This document shows positions 8,528 to 16,560 of a stretch of DNA of 37,771 nt, piece by piece. Made by a program: the position numbers and the translations under genes. The notes beneath the pieces are model-generated. The model was not told where the DNA came from. It saw nothing but the letters and a program-made list of their open reading frames with translations, and searched no databases. Source of the stretch: an uncultured Collinsella sp. (GTDB lineage Bacteria > Actinomycetota > Coriobacteriia > Coriobacteriales > Coriobacteriaceae); contig UQKU01000021.1 in the NCBI GenBank assembly GCA_900541675.1, positions 1 through 37,771 on the forward strand, in the 5' to 3' direction. Every line of letters starts with the position of its first letter. The first letter of the stretch is position 1.

Positions 8528-9466
8528 ATGGTGCAGGGCGCCAAACATATGAAGAGCAATAACGCCGCGGACAACGGCGGCTCAAGCCCTCAGCCCAAAC
8601 CTCAACCAAAGCCCAAGCGTCGTCGCAAGCGACTGCCGCGCTGGGCCGACCGGCTCATCACCATCGTCATCATCCTTATTGGCGTGGGCCTTATGACCTG
8701 GCCGTGGATCTTGGACCGGCTCGAGGCCTCGGGCGTGTTCAACCAGATCAGCACCGTGTCCAGCACCGTGGACGCGCTGTCTGCCGAGGAGCGCGAGCGC
8801 ATCCTGCTCCAGGCGCGCTCCTTTAACGAGCAGCTGGCGGGCGAGGCCACCGAGCTCCCCGCCGACCAGATCGAGCCCTACGCCCAGCAGCTCATCTTTG
8901 ACCGTGACCCCATGATGAGCTGGGTCGAGATCCCCTCCATCGACGTGAGCATGCCTATCTACCACGGCACGAGCGAAGAAGTCCTTATGGCGGGCGTCGG
9001 TCACCTGGAGGGCACGAGCCTGCCGGTGGGCGGCACTTCGACGCACTGCGTGCTCACCGCGCACTCGGGCATGCGCAACCTGAGCATGTTCGACGACATC
9101 CATTCGCTGGAGCCCGGCGACCTGGTGCTGCTGCACACCATGAACAAGACGCTCGCCTACAAGATGGTGGACTCCGAGGTCGTGCTGCCCGAGGAGATGG
9201 AGTCGCTGACTATCGAGCCCGGCGCCGACAAAGTGACGCTCGTCACCTGCACGCCCTACGGTGTAAACGACCATCGCCTGCTGGTGCATTGCGTGCGCAC
9301 CAAGTACAGCAAGAAGGACGTCGACAAGCAAAAGTCGCTGGCCGGCCGCCACTGGGGCAAGCGTGAGTTTGCCGTGCTCATCGTGGTCGTAGCCATTGTG
9401 CTGTTGCTGCTGGACATCGTGATCCACGCGGTCCGCAAACGCCGCAAGGCCAAGGCCTCGGCATAA
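8528..9466 (+). CDS. Class C pilus-polymerising sortase
   Basis: Transpeptidase of 312 residues that joins pilin subunits through the sorting-signal threonine and pilin-motif lysine. A basic, Pro/Lys-rich N-terminus precedes a membrane helix (about residues 45-65). The sortase fold has catalytic His179 in LTAHSGM, Cys241 in TLVTCTPYG and Arg250 in NDHRLLV. A second membrane helix at the C-terminus (about 275-300) with an RKRRK tail is typical of class C. The segment FDRDPMMSW before the core sits where class C enzymes carry the active-site lid (DPW/DPF). GAGGAG at 8512-8517 supports ATG 8528. It is the only sortase in the window, so it presumably handles the LPLTG, MPSTG and LPLSG substrates upstream; wall anchoring may need a class A enzyme elsewhere. 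Confidence 0.93.
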   Translation: MVQGAKHMKSNNAADNGGSSPQPKPQPKPKRRRKRLPRWADRLITIVIILIGVGLMTWPWILDRLEASGVFNQISTVSSTVDALSAEERERILLQARSFNEQLAGEATELPADQIEPYAQQLIFDRDPMMSWVEIPSIDVSMPIYHGTSEEVLMAGVGHLEGTSLPVGGTSTHCVLTAHSGMRNLSMFDDIHSLEPGDLVLLHTMNKTLAYKMVDSEVVLPEEMESLTIEPGADKVTLVTCTPYGVNDHRLLVHCVRTKYSKKDVDKQKSLAGRHWGKREFAVLIVVVAIVLLLLDIVIHAVRKRRKAKASA

Positions 9467-9478
9467 GACATTCTCCAG

Positions 9479-9515
9479 AACCACCACAATGGGGGCAGGC
9501 ACCTTTGTGGTGGTT
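9479..9515. repeat. Palindromic REP-like element after the sortase gene
   Basis: Perfect 11-bp arms AACCACCACAA (9479-9489) and TTGTGGTGGTT (9505-9515) around a 15-nt G-rich loop. There is no T tail, so it is not a classical terminator. It may protect the 3' end or be a dispersed repeat. Confidence 0.7.
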
Positions 9516-9524
9516 GGGACTTCC

Positions 9525-9589
9525 AAACCATCACAACATTCGATGAAAATTTCGATTTTGACGAAAGGCGTCGAATGTTGTGATGGTTT
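9525..9589. repeat. 19-bp perfect inverted repeat with nested hairpin
   Basis: AAACCATCACAACATTCGA (9525-9543) is the exact reverse complement of 9571-9589. The 27-nt loop contains a smaller hairpin (AAAAT-TTCG-ATTTT). It ends in TTTTCG and could terminate the sortase transcript. The outer part (AACCAYCACAA) resembles the neighbouring palindrome at 9479. Confidence 0.75.
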
Positions 9590-9728
9590 TCGTTGTGGGC
9601 GAGACGGTTTTCGCTATGGACGGTGCGGTTTCGCTGAAGAACCGCCGGCCCGCAGCCTGCCAACCGCCGTCCTCGTTACGTTTTCGCTGCATTTGGGTAA
9701 AGCACCTGCTCCAAGCGGCGTTGCCTTG

Positions 9729-9734
9729 TATACT
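9729..9734 (+). promoter_or_regulatory. Candidate -10 box for gatCAB
   Basis: TATACT about 36 nt before gatC, in the only segment that can drive the gatCAB operon. No good -35 hexamer is visible at the matching distance. Confidence 0.4.
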
Positions 9735-9769
9735 AGAGCGGTTTATCTGTTATGCGGAAGGGAGCGCCT

Positions 9770-10081
9770 ATGGCACTCAGCGAGAAAGACGTGCGCGGCA
9801 TCGCCGAGTACGCAAAGATCGCACTGACCGATGACGAGCTCACCCAGATAACGTCCTACATGAACGACGCCGTCCAGATGCTCGAGCCCGTCTTGCAATA
9901 TGACTTGCCCGACGTGGAGCCCACGTTCCATCCCATCGGAAGCCTGTCCAACGTGATGGGCGACGACCTGCGCGAGCCCGAGCGCGACCTGCCGCTCGAC
10001 GTTGCGCTCGAAAACGCCGGCAGCGCGCGCGACCGTTACTTCCGTGTGCCGTCCATTTTGGGAGAGGGGGAGAGCGAGTAA
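9770..10081 (+). CDS. gatC: Glutamyl/aspartyl-tRNA amidotransferase subunit C
   Basis: Small structural subunit (103 residues) of the cytoplasmic GatCAB complex, which converts Glu-tRNA(Gln) and Asp-tRNA(Asn) to Gln- and Asn-tRNA. GatC wraps around GatA and stabilises it. The sequence has the family pattern: an N-terminal helix starting LSEKDVRGIAEYAKIALTDD, a central LEPV-DLPDVEPTFHP segment, and the C-terminal R-D-A---ARD-YFRVPSIL tail. AAGGGAG at 9758-9764 supports ATG 9770 rather than the in-frame ATG at 9752. Its TAA shares one base with the gatA ATG, so the two are translationally coupled. Confidence 0.96.
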   Translation: MALSEKDVRGIAEYAKIALTDDELTQITSYMNDAVQMLEPVLQYDLPDVEPTFHPIGSLSNVMGDDLREPERDLPLDVALENAGSARDRYFRVPSILGEGESE

Positions 10082-11595
10082 TGGCGCAGAGCTTCGATTC
10101 CCTTACCGCCGCCCAGATCGCCGCAGGCGTTGCCGCCGGCGACTTTACCGCTACCGAGGTGGCTCAGGCCTCCCTTGCCGCCATCGAGGCGCGCGAGGGC
10201 GGGGTCCAGGCATTCCTGCAGGTAGCGCCCGAGCTTGCGCTCGAGGCCGCTGCGCGTGTGGATGCCGACCGTGCCGCCGGAAAGCCGCTACCCCCGCTTG
10301 CGGGCGTGCCGCTGGCCATCAAAGACAACATGAACCTCGTGGGCACGCGTACCACCTGCGCTTCCCGCATGCTCGGGGACTACCAGAGCGTCTACACCGC
10401 CACCTGCGTCCAGCGCATGCTCGACGCCGGCTGCCTGCCCATGGGCAAGGCCAACATGGACGAGTTCGCTTTTGGCAGCTCCACCGAGAGCTCGGCGTTC
10501 CACCGCACCAACAACCCCTGGGATACCGAGCGCGTGCCCGGCGGCTCCTCGGGTGGCTCCGCTGCCGCTGTCGCCGCGGGCGAGGTCGCGCTTTCGCTGG
10601 GCTCGGACACCGGCGGCTCCATTCGCCAGCCGGCGTCGCTGTGCGGCGTGGTGGGCTTTAAGCCCACGTATGGCGCCGTGAGCCGTTACGGCGTGGTTGC
10701 CTTTGGCTCGTCGCTCGACCAGGTGGGTCCCTTTGGCCGCACGGTCGAGGATGTCGCGCTGGCCATGAACGCGCTTACCGGCGCGGGCCACGATCCGTAC
10801 GACTGCACCAGCCAGGATTGCGCCGTCGACTTTACCGAGCACCTCAACGACAGCATCGAGGGCAAGCGCGTGGGCATCATCCCTGCGTTTATGGAGGCCA
10901 AGGGCCTGACGCCCGAGGTCAAGGCCGCTGTTCAGCGCGCCGCCCAGGAGCTGCAGAACCAGGGCGCCGAGCTGGTCGAGGTCGACCTGCCGCACCTGGA
11001 CGCCGCCATCGCCGCCTACTACGTCATCGGCCCGGCCGAGGCGTTCTCCAACCTGGCACGTTTCGACGGCATTCGCTACGGCTATCAGGAGGAGGGCTGC
11101 GCCAACCTGTCCGACCAGAGCTCGCTGTCGCGCGCCCACGGCTTTGGCGCCGAGGCCAAGCGCCGTCAGATGCTCGGCGCCTACCTGCTGAGCTCGGGCG
11201 TGTACGACAAGTACTACTACGCTGCGCAAAAGGCCCGCACGCTCATCACGCAGGACTACGACGCCGCGTATGCCAAGGTGGACACCATCCTCATGCCCGC
11301 CTCGCCGCGCACGGCCTTTAAGTTTGGCGAGATCAGCGACCCCACGCAGATGTACCTTTCGGACCTGTACACCATCTCGCTCAACATTTGCGGCAACGGC
11401 GGTATCTCGGTGCCGCTGGGCCTGGGCGAGGATACTCATCTGCCCGTTTCTGCCCAGCTGGTGGGTCCGGCCTTTAAGGACCGTCAGCTGCTCACGTTTG
11501 CCCGCGCCTTGGAGCGCGGCTTTGCCGATGCCGCCACGGGTGCGCCCGTGCTTTCCGTCGCGCCCGATTTTGCCGGGAAGGGAGGCGAGCTGTAA
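10081..11595 (+). CDS. gatA: Glutamyl/aspartyl-tRNA amidotransferase subunit A
   Basis: Amidase subunit (504 residues) that releases ammonia from glutamine (or asparagine) and channels it to GatB. The amidase signature is complete: Lys81 in PLAIKDNM, cis-Ser156 in PGGSSGGS and nucleophile Ser180 in GSDTGGSIRQP, matching the Ser-cisSer-Lys triad of the family. The GFKPTYGAVSRYG segment follows directly. Length is normal for GatA. It overlaps gatC by one base and gatB by one base (TAATG junctions), which favours stoichiometric synthesis of the complex. Confidence 0.97.
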   Translation: MAQSFDSLTAAQIAAGVAAGDFTATEVAQASLAAIEAREGGVQAFLQVAPELALEAAARVDADRAAGKPLPPLAGVPLAIKDNMNLVGTRTTCASRMLGDYQSVYTATCVQRMLDAGCLPMGKANMDEFAFGSSTESSAFHRTNNPWDTERVPGGSSGGSAAAVAAGEVALSLGSDTGGSIRQPASLCGVVGFKPTYGAVSRYGVVAFGSSLDQVGPFGRTVEDVALAMNALTGAGHDPYDCTSQDCAVDFTEHLNDSIEGKRVGIIPAFMEAKGLTPEVKAAVQRAAQELQNQGAELVEVDLPHLDAAIAAYYVIGPAEAFSNLARFDGIRYGYQEEGCANLSDQSSLSRAHGFGAEAKRRQMLGAYLLSSGVYDKYYYAAQKARTLITQDYDAAYAKVDTILMPASPRTAFKFGEISDPTQMYLSDLYTISLNICGNGGISVPLGLGEDTHLPVSAQLVGPAFKDRQLLTFARALERGFADAATGAPVLSVAPDFAGKGGEL

Positions 11596-13271
11596 TGAAG
11601 GAGCTTTCCGAGGTCCTGCAGGATTGGGAGGCCGTGATCGGCCTGGAGATCCACACCGAGCTCACCGCACTCGATACCAAGATGTTCTGCAATTGCAAGC
11701 TCAGCCACGATGACGAGCCCAACGCCAACGTGTGCCCGGTGTGTCTGGGCCTGCCCGGCGCCCTGCCGGTGCCCAACAAGCGCGCCATCGAGAGCATCGT
11801 CAAGGCCGGTCTCGCCACCAACTGCGAGATCCAGCGCCACTCGATGTTCTACCGCAAGCACTACTTCTATCCCGATATGGCCAAGAACTTCCAGACCACG
11901 CAGGGTCCGGTCGCCTTTGCCATGTATGGTCACCTGGATCTGGACGTGACCGGTCGCGGTGCCGCCGAGCGCCCCGACTGCGCGTTTGGCGAGGCCGAGG
12001 CCCAGAGCTTGGCGAGCGCCTCGGCCAACGCCGAGGGCCTGTCCACGTCCATGACGTCGACCATGCGCGAGGGCAATCAGCGCGCCGGTCACCTGGCCAG
12101 CTACGATGCGTCCAACCTGCAGATGCCCGAGCGCCGCGAGGACGGTTCCTACACGGTGCCCATCCGCATCCTGCGCATCCACATGGAGGAGGACGCCGCC
12201 AAGATGGTCCACGTGGGTGGCGCCGAGGGCCGCATTACCGCCGCGGCCGAGTCGCTCGTCGACTACAACCGCTGCGGCACGCCTTTGATTGAGCTCGTGA
12301 CTGAGCCCGACCTGCGTACGCCCGAGGAAGCGCGCCTGTTTATGGAGAAGCTCCGCCGCATCTTTGTGACGCTGGGCATTTCGGACTGCTCCATGGAGAA
12401 AGGTTCCATGCGCTGCGACGGCAACGTGTCGCTGCGCCGCCGCGGCGAGACCAAGCTGGGTACCAAGACCGAGCTCAAGAACCTCAACTCGTTTAAGAGC
12501 CTGCACGATGGCCTTGCCTACGAGATTTGCCGCCAGGCCGAGGTGCTCGAGGAGGGCGGCATCATCTATCAGGAGACCCGCCACTGGGAGCCCAGCCGCA
12601 AGCGCACTGTGGTCATGCGTGTGAAGGAGACGGCCGACGACTATCGCCTGTTCCCCGATCCCGACCTGGCGCCGTTCGATCTGGATGACGAGTTCATCGA
12701 CCGCTGCCGTGGCGAGATCCCCGAGCTGCCCGATGCCAAGCGCGCCCGCTTTGAGGCCGACTTTGGCATTAAGGCGGCCGACGCCGAGCAGATCGCCGGC
12801 GACCCGGAGTTTGCCGAGTTCTTTGAGGCGGCCGCTGCCGGTATGGCTGGCAAGGAGGCCCAGACGGTTGCAAACTTGCTGGTGAACGAGATGATTGCTT
12901 ACCTTAAGGGCGCGGGCGTGTCGCTCGCCGAGTCCGGTATCGCGCCGGCTCAGGTGGCAGCACTCGCCAAGCTGCTGGCGACCGATGCCATCAGCTCCAA
13001 CCAAGCGCACGAGGTCTTTGAGGCCATGGCCCAGACCGGTGACGATCCCAACAAGATCGTCGACGAGCGCGGCATGCGTCAGGTGAGCGATGCCGGCGCG
13101 CTGCAGCCGATCGTGGACGAGGTGCTGGCAAACTGTGCCGATCAGGCGCAGCAGTATCATGACGGCAACCAGAAGGTCATCGGCTTTTTGGTGGGCCAGT
13201 GCATGAAGGCGAGCCGCGGAAAGGGCAACCCGAAGCTCTTCAACGAGTTGCTGAGAACGTCGCTCTCGTAA
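11595..13271 (+). CDS. gatB: Glutamyl/aspartyl-tRNA amidotransferase subunit B
   Basis: tRNA-binding and kinase subunit (558 residues) that phosphorylates the mischarged aminoacyl group and transfers ammonia to it. The start motif WEAVIGLEIHTELTALDTKMF is diagnostic. CNC followed by CPVCLGLPGALPVPN provides the zinc-binding cysteines. The core continues with QRHSMFYRKHYFYPDMAKNF (tRNA/active-site region). The C-terminal third (about 400-558) is the helical plus YqeY-like tail domain that recognises the tRNA. Last gene of the operon; the stop is 3 bp before the composite palindrome at 13275. Confidence 0.97.
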   Translation: MKELSEVLQDWEAVIGLEIHTELTALDTKMFCNCKLSHDDEPNANVCPVCLGLPGALPVPNKRAIESIVKAGLATNCEIQRHSMFYRKHYFYPDMAKNFQTTQGPVAFAMYGHLDLDVTGRGAAERPDCAFGEAEAQSLASASANAEGLSTSMTSTMREGNQRAGHLASYDASNLQMPERREDGSYTVPIRILRIHMEEDAAKMVHVGGAEGRITAAAESLVDYNRCGTPLIELVTEPDLRTPEEARLFMEKLRRIFVTLGISDCSMEKGSMRCDGNVSLRRRGETKLGTKTELKNLNSFKSLHDGLAYEICRQAEVLEEGGIIYQETRHWEPSRKRTVVMRVKETADDYRLFPDPDLAPFDLDDEFIDRCRGEIPELPDAKRARFEADFGIKAADAEQIAGDPEFAEFFEAAAAGMAGKEAQTVANLLVNEMIAYLKGAGVSLAESGIAPAQVAALAKLLATDAISSNQAHEVFEAMAQTGDDPNKIVDERGMRQVSDAGALQPIVDEVLANCADQAQQYHDGNQKVIGFLVGQCMKASRGKGNPKLFNELLRTSLS

Positions 13272-13274
13272 ACG

Positions 13275-13410
13275 GGAACCGAGGGGCCGGGCGCAGGGCC
13301 TTGCCTCTCAATTTCGGACAGTCCTGACTCACGACGGAGGCGCCACTGGCGCCTCCTGTTCGTGCGGAACTCATTGAGAGGCAAGGCCCTGCGCCCGGCC
13401 CCTCGGTTCC
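13275..13410 (+). repeat. Composite palindrome, copy 1: 38-bp perfect outer arms around a conserved bipartite core
   Basis: Outer arms 13275-13312 and 13373-13410 are exact reverse complements over 38 bp. Between them lie TCGGACAGTCCTGACTC (13314-13330), an inner hairpin GGAGGCGCC / GGCGCCTCC (13336-13344 and 13348-13356), and TCGTGCGGAACTC (13360-13372). The two core blocks recur at 33476-33609 on the other strand, there with different arms and a different inner hairpin. It starts 3 bp after the gatB stop and is likely transcribed as the 3' end of the gatCAB mRNA. Confidence 0.88.
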
Positions 13411-13490
13411 GTGACGACTCGGCCGTTCGGGTCAGGTGGGCTGAATGGAATCGAGTGAATGGGCGTGCCGTCGGCGCGCCCATTGTTTTG
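13405..13490 (+). terminator. Terminator unit 1 of a tandem duplicate
   Basis: GGGCGTGCCG-TC-GGCGCGCCC stem (13461-13481) followed by ATTGTTTT. The preceding segment, including ACGACTCGGCCGTTCGGGTC, is repeated 131 bp downstream, so the whole unit appears duplicated. Confidence 0.75.
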
Positions 13491-13535
13491 AAGGAAACTC
13501 ATTTTGAGGAAGCACCCGCCCTGCCGGGGCTCCCG

Positions 13536-13620
13536 GGTTCTGCTACGACTCGGCCGTTCGGGTCAGGTAGGCTGGATTGAATTTGGTGAATGAGGGCGCC
13601 GTTGGCGCCCTCATTCTTTA
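13536..13620 (+). terminator. Terminator unit 2 of a tandem duplicate
   Basis: TGAGGGCGCC (13591-13600) / GGCGCCCTCA (13604-13613) with a 3-nt loop, then TTCTTTA. It carries the same ACGACTCGGCCGTTCGGGTC leader as unit 1. It reaches the end of the convergent araC-type gene and may serve both directions. Confidence 0.75.
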
Positions 13621-14622
13621 TAAATGTTGGGAGCGCCAAGCGGTGGGGGTGGTGCCGGTGTGTTGCTTGAAGGCTTGGGCGAAGGCGGCCTGCTGAGGGT
13701 AGCCTAGACGCTCTGCCACCTGCGCTATCGTCAGCGAGCTGTCGGCCAAAAGGTCCTGTGCTCGCTCCATACGGCGTCTGCGAATGTAGGCGCCCAGGGA
13801 CTCGCCAGTTTGGGCCTTAAAGGTGGCGCATAGTTTGGAGCGGCTTGTGTAGAGCCTCTCGGCCACCTCGTTGATACCCACGCGTCTGCCTTTGTCGAGC
13901 GTGCGCTCAATCATTGCCGTTGCTTCTTCGGCAATGGTCACGCTGACGCGTGTGTCTGCCGCCTGCTGCGCCTGCTTGTGGGCCGCGCGCGAACAGGCGA
14001 GCTCCGCGACCATGGTCTCCACGATGCCCTGCATATAGACGTGTCCGCCTGCGGTGCGGGCGCGGTCCTCGTTAATCCGGCGCAACGTGTGGCAGATGGC
14101 AGACGTCGCCTCCTCGTGCCATGGTTCGGCAAACGCCTCAAAGACCCCTGCGAACTCGGTGGGATAGCGGTGCTCCAGCTCGTCAAAATATCCAGGCAAA
14201 AAGAGCACCGAGCGCGAGTGATAGAGCCGCCCTGCAAACAGTGGGCTTAACTCCTCGCCACAGTTATCTTGGATAAAGCTGCACACGGCATTGTTTGGCC
14301 ATGGTCCATGCAGGGGTTTAAGGTTCGCAGGCGTTATGCCGGCTTCGGGCATGCACATGAGCGTGGGCGCGCTGACCTCGCTCACGCACGCGTACGGTTC
14401 GGGTGTGTATTCGGCCAGGTACATATCGTGCGTCGGGGTAATGTAATGCTCCATGACGATGCAGGCAGGGGAGAGGGGCATGATCCATGCGCGTCCGTGC
14501 GCCCGATCGTTTGCCACCTCGCCGGTAAAGACGGCGCCCTTGCCGGTAAGCTCCAGGCCAAACTGCTCAAACTGCGGTGCGTAGAGCTCGGTTATGTCGG
14601 TCGCTGCCCGCCGTATTTGCAA
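13618..14622 (-). CDS. AraC-family transcriptional regulator
   Basis: DNA-binding regulator of about 334 residues. The C-terminal 100 residues hold the paired AraC helix-turn-helix motifs: GINEVAERLYTSRSKLCATF, then LTIAQVAERLGYPQQAAFAQ and the closing FKQHTGTTPTAWR. The N-terminal region (about 1-215) is an effector-sensing part without a recognisable cupin signature. TTG 14622 is preferred because AGGAAAGGG lies about 8 nt upstream. The frame stays open to another TTG at 14664 with no ribosome-binding site. It is divergent from the ABC transporter pair, with a TGTNAGCCATGGCTNACA palindrome between them. This matches the layout of AraC regulators that control adjacent YbtPQ/IrtAB-type transporters; the effector is unknown. 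Confidence 0.85.
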   Translation of the reverse strand: MQIRRAATDITELYAPQFEQFGLELTGKGAVFTGEVANDRAHGRAWIMPLSPACIVMEHYITPTHDMYLAEYTPEPYACVSEVSAPTLMCMPEAGITPANLKPLHGPWPNNAVCSFIQDNCGEELSPLFAGRLYHSRSVLFLPGYFDELEHRYPTEFAGVFEAFAEPWHEEATSAICHTLRRINEDRARTAGGHVYMQGIVETMVAELACSRAAHKQAQQAADTRVSVTIAEEATAMIERTLDKGRRVGINEVAERLYTSRSKLCATFKAQTGESLGAYIRRRRMERAQDLLADSSLTIAQVAERLGYPQQAAFAQAFKQHTGTTPTAWRSQHL

Positions 14623-14665
14623 AAGCGTCCCTTTCCTTTGCAGAAACGTCCACGCCTGGCTCAAT

Positions 14666-14683
14666 TGTGAGCCATGGCTAACA
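14666..14683. promoter_or_regulatory. Palindromic operator candidate in the araC/ABC divergent region
   Basis: TGTGAGCCATGGCTAACA is a near-perfect dyad with one mismatched pair. In reverse complement it shares GTTAGCCATGGCT plus AC two bases on with the operator at 18386-18405 in front of the P-type ATPase operon. Confidence 0.5.
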
Positions 14684-14736
14684 CATCAATGATAAGTTCA
14701 TTACGGTTAACTCTCAAGCCGTTAGAAGGGAATCGC

Positions 14737-16560
14737 ATGGCAAAGGGATCAAAATGGGAAGGTGGAGGCATCGGCGAGTTGCTCGCGTATGCCGGTGACC
14801 GCAAATTCCTAACGTATTTGGGCATGGCGCTCTCGGCGCTCTCGCAGCTGCTGAGCTTTGGCCCGTTCGTGTGCATTTGGCTTGTCGCGCGCGATCTGAT
14901 CGCCGTGGCGCCTAACTGGAGCGAAGCCTGCGGCATCGCGACGTATGGCTGGTGGGCCGTGGGGTTTGCGCTGGCAAGCATCGTGGTCTATTTCGTGGGG
15001 CTCATGTGCACGCACCTGTCTGCGTTTCGCTGCGCGTCCAATATTCGCAAGACTACGAGCGAGCACCTGCTTAAGCTGCCGCTTGGCTACTTTGACACAC
15101 ACGCCACCGGTGAGCTGCGCCGTATCGTAGACGGATGCGCCGCCTCCACCGAGACCCTGCTCGCGCACATGCTGCCCGATATCGCCGGCGCCACCGCCAT
15201 GGTCGCAGGTCTGCTCGTGCTGCTTTTCGCCCTCGATTGGCGCTTGGGCGCGGCATGCCTTATCTCGGTCGCCGTTTCGCTTGGCGCCATGGCCACCATG
15301 ATGAGCGGCAAGGGCGCCGAGTTCATGAAGGCCTACATGGGCGCGCTGGTCAAGATGAACAAGACCGGTACCGAATACGTACGCGGCATTCCCGTGGTCA
15401 AGGTGTTTCAGCAGACGGTCTATTCCTTTAAGGCGTTCCACGACGCGATCGCCGAATACGCCGACATGGCACAAAGCTATGCGGGCACGTTTTGCCGAGG
15501 TCCGCAGGTGCTCAACCTTACCGCGCTCAATGGTCTTGTGACATTCCTGTTGCCCGTGGCGTTGCTGTTGGCGCCGGGCGAGACGGACTTCGCGCATTTT
15601 ATGGCCAACTTCACGTTTTACGCGATATTTTCGGCCGTGGTACCGACGGCCATGACCAAGCTCATGTTTGTGGGCGAGGCCTCTCAGATGAGTGCCGATT
15701 CGCTGGCTCGTATTCGAAGCGTCATGGGTTCCAAACAGCTCTCCGTGCCTGCCCAGCCCAAGCACTCCGCCGGTAGCGATGTGCGCTTTGAGGACGTGAG
15801 CTTTACGTACGAAGGTGCCGAAGCACCTGCCGTTAGCCATGTGAGTTTCAGCGTTCCCGCTGGTAGCACCCTCGCCCTGGTGGGTCCCTCGGGCGGCGGT
15901 AAGTCAACCTGCGCAAGCCTGATCCCGCGTTTTTGGGATGTTTCCTCGGGTCGAGTGCTCGTAGGCGGTGTGGACGTTCGCGATATGGATCCGCACGAGC
16001 TTATGGACCAGGTCGCCTTCGTGTTCCAGACCAACCAGCTGTTCCGCCAAACACTTGCCGATAACGTGCGCGCCTCCAAGCCTACGGCCACTGACGACGA
16101 AGTGCGCGCGGCCCTCTCCGCAGCTCAGTGCGACGACATTGTGGCCAAGCTTCCACAGGGCATCAATACCATGCTCGGTGCCGGCGGAGCATATCTTTCG
16201 GGCGGCGAGGTCCAGCGCGTGGCACTCGCCCGCGCGATCCTTAAAGACGCGCCTATCGTGGTGCTCGATGAGGCCACGGCGTTTGCCGACCCCGAGAACG
16301 AGGCGCTCATCCAGCGCGCCTTTAGCAAGCTGGCGGCGGGTCGCACGGTCATTATGATTGCGCACCGACTCTCGACTGTAGTGGGGGCCGACAAGATCGT
16401 GGTGCTCAATCAAGGTAGCGTGCAGGAGGCCGGCACCCATGCCGAGTTGCTGTCCCAAGAGGGTCTGTATGCCAAGATGTGGGCCGAATACGAACAGGCC
16501 GCGAGCTGGAAGATCACTGCCGCCGCAGATGCCGCCGTCACGAAGGGAGGCGAGGCCTAA
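14737..16560 (+). CDS. ABC transporter, fused membrane/ATPase half-transporter 1
   Basis: Half-transporter of 607 residues with an exporter-type membrane domain (six helices, about 30-330) and a C-terminal ATPase domain. Walker A is GPSGGGKST, the Q-loop VAFVFQTNQ, the signature YLSGGEVQRVALARA, Walker B IVVLDEATA and the switch His in IAHRLST. AGAAGGGA before ATG 14737 selects this start over the ATG at 14674, which would read through the operator palindrome. It abuts the next half-transporter with no gap, so they probably form a heterodimer. Divergence from an AraC regulator resembles YbtPQ/IrtAB siderophore importers of exporter fold. That substrate is inference; a drug or peptide exporter is possible. 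Confidence 0.9.
   Translation: MAKGSKWEGGGIGELLAYAGDRKFLTYLGMALSALSQLLSFGPFVCIWLVARDLIAVAPNWSEACGIATYGWWAVGFALASIVVYFVGLMCTHLSAFRCASNIRKTTSEHLLKLPLGYFDTHATGELRRIVDGCAASTETLLAHMLPDIAGATAMVAGLLVLLFALDWRLGAACLISVAVSLGAMATMMSGKGAEFMKAYMGALVKMNKTGTEYVRGIPVVKVFQQTVYSFKAFHDAIAEYADMAQSYAGTFCRGPQVLNLTALNGLVTFLLPVALLLAPGETDFAHFMANFTFYAIFSAVVPTAMTKLMFVGEASQMSADSLARIRSVMGSKQLSVPAQPKHSAGSDVRFEDVSFTYEGAEAPAVSHVSFSVPAGSTLALVGPSGGGKSTCASLIPRFWDVSSGRVLVGGVDVRDMDPHELMDQVAFVFQTNQLFRQTLADNVRASKPTATDDEVRAALSAAQCDDIVAKLPQGINTMLGAGGAYLSGGEVQRVALARAILKDAPIVVLDEATAFADPENEALIQRAFSKLAAGRTVIMIAHRLSTVVGADKIVVLNQGSVQEAGTHAELLSQEGLYAKMWAEYEQAASWKITAAADAAVTKGGEA

Noticed and set aside
13275..13410. Invertible promoter (phase switch) flanked by inverted repeats
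   Set aside because: The enclosed segment has no promoter-like sequence, lies after a stop codon and before terminators, and both copies have the same orientation relative to the gene. Not excluded experimentally but not the best reading.
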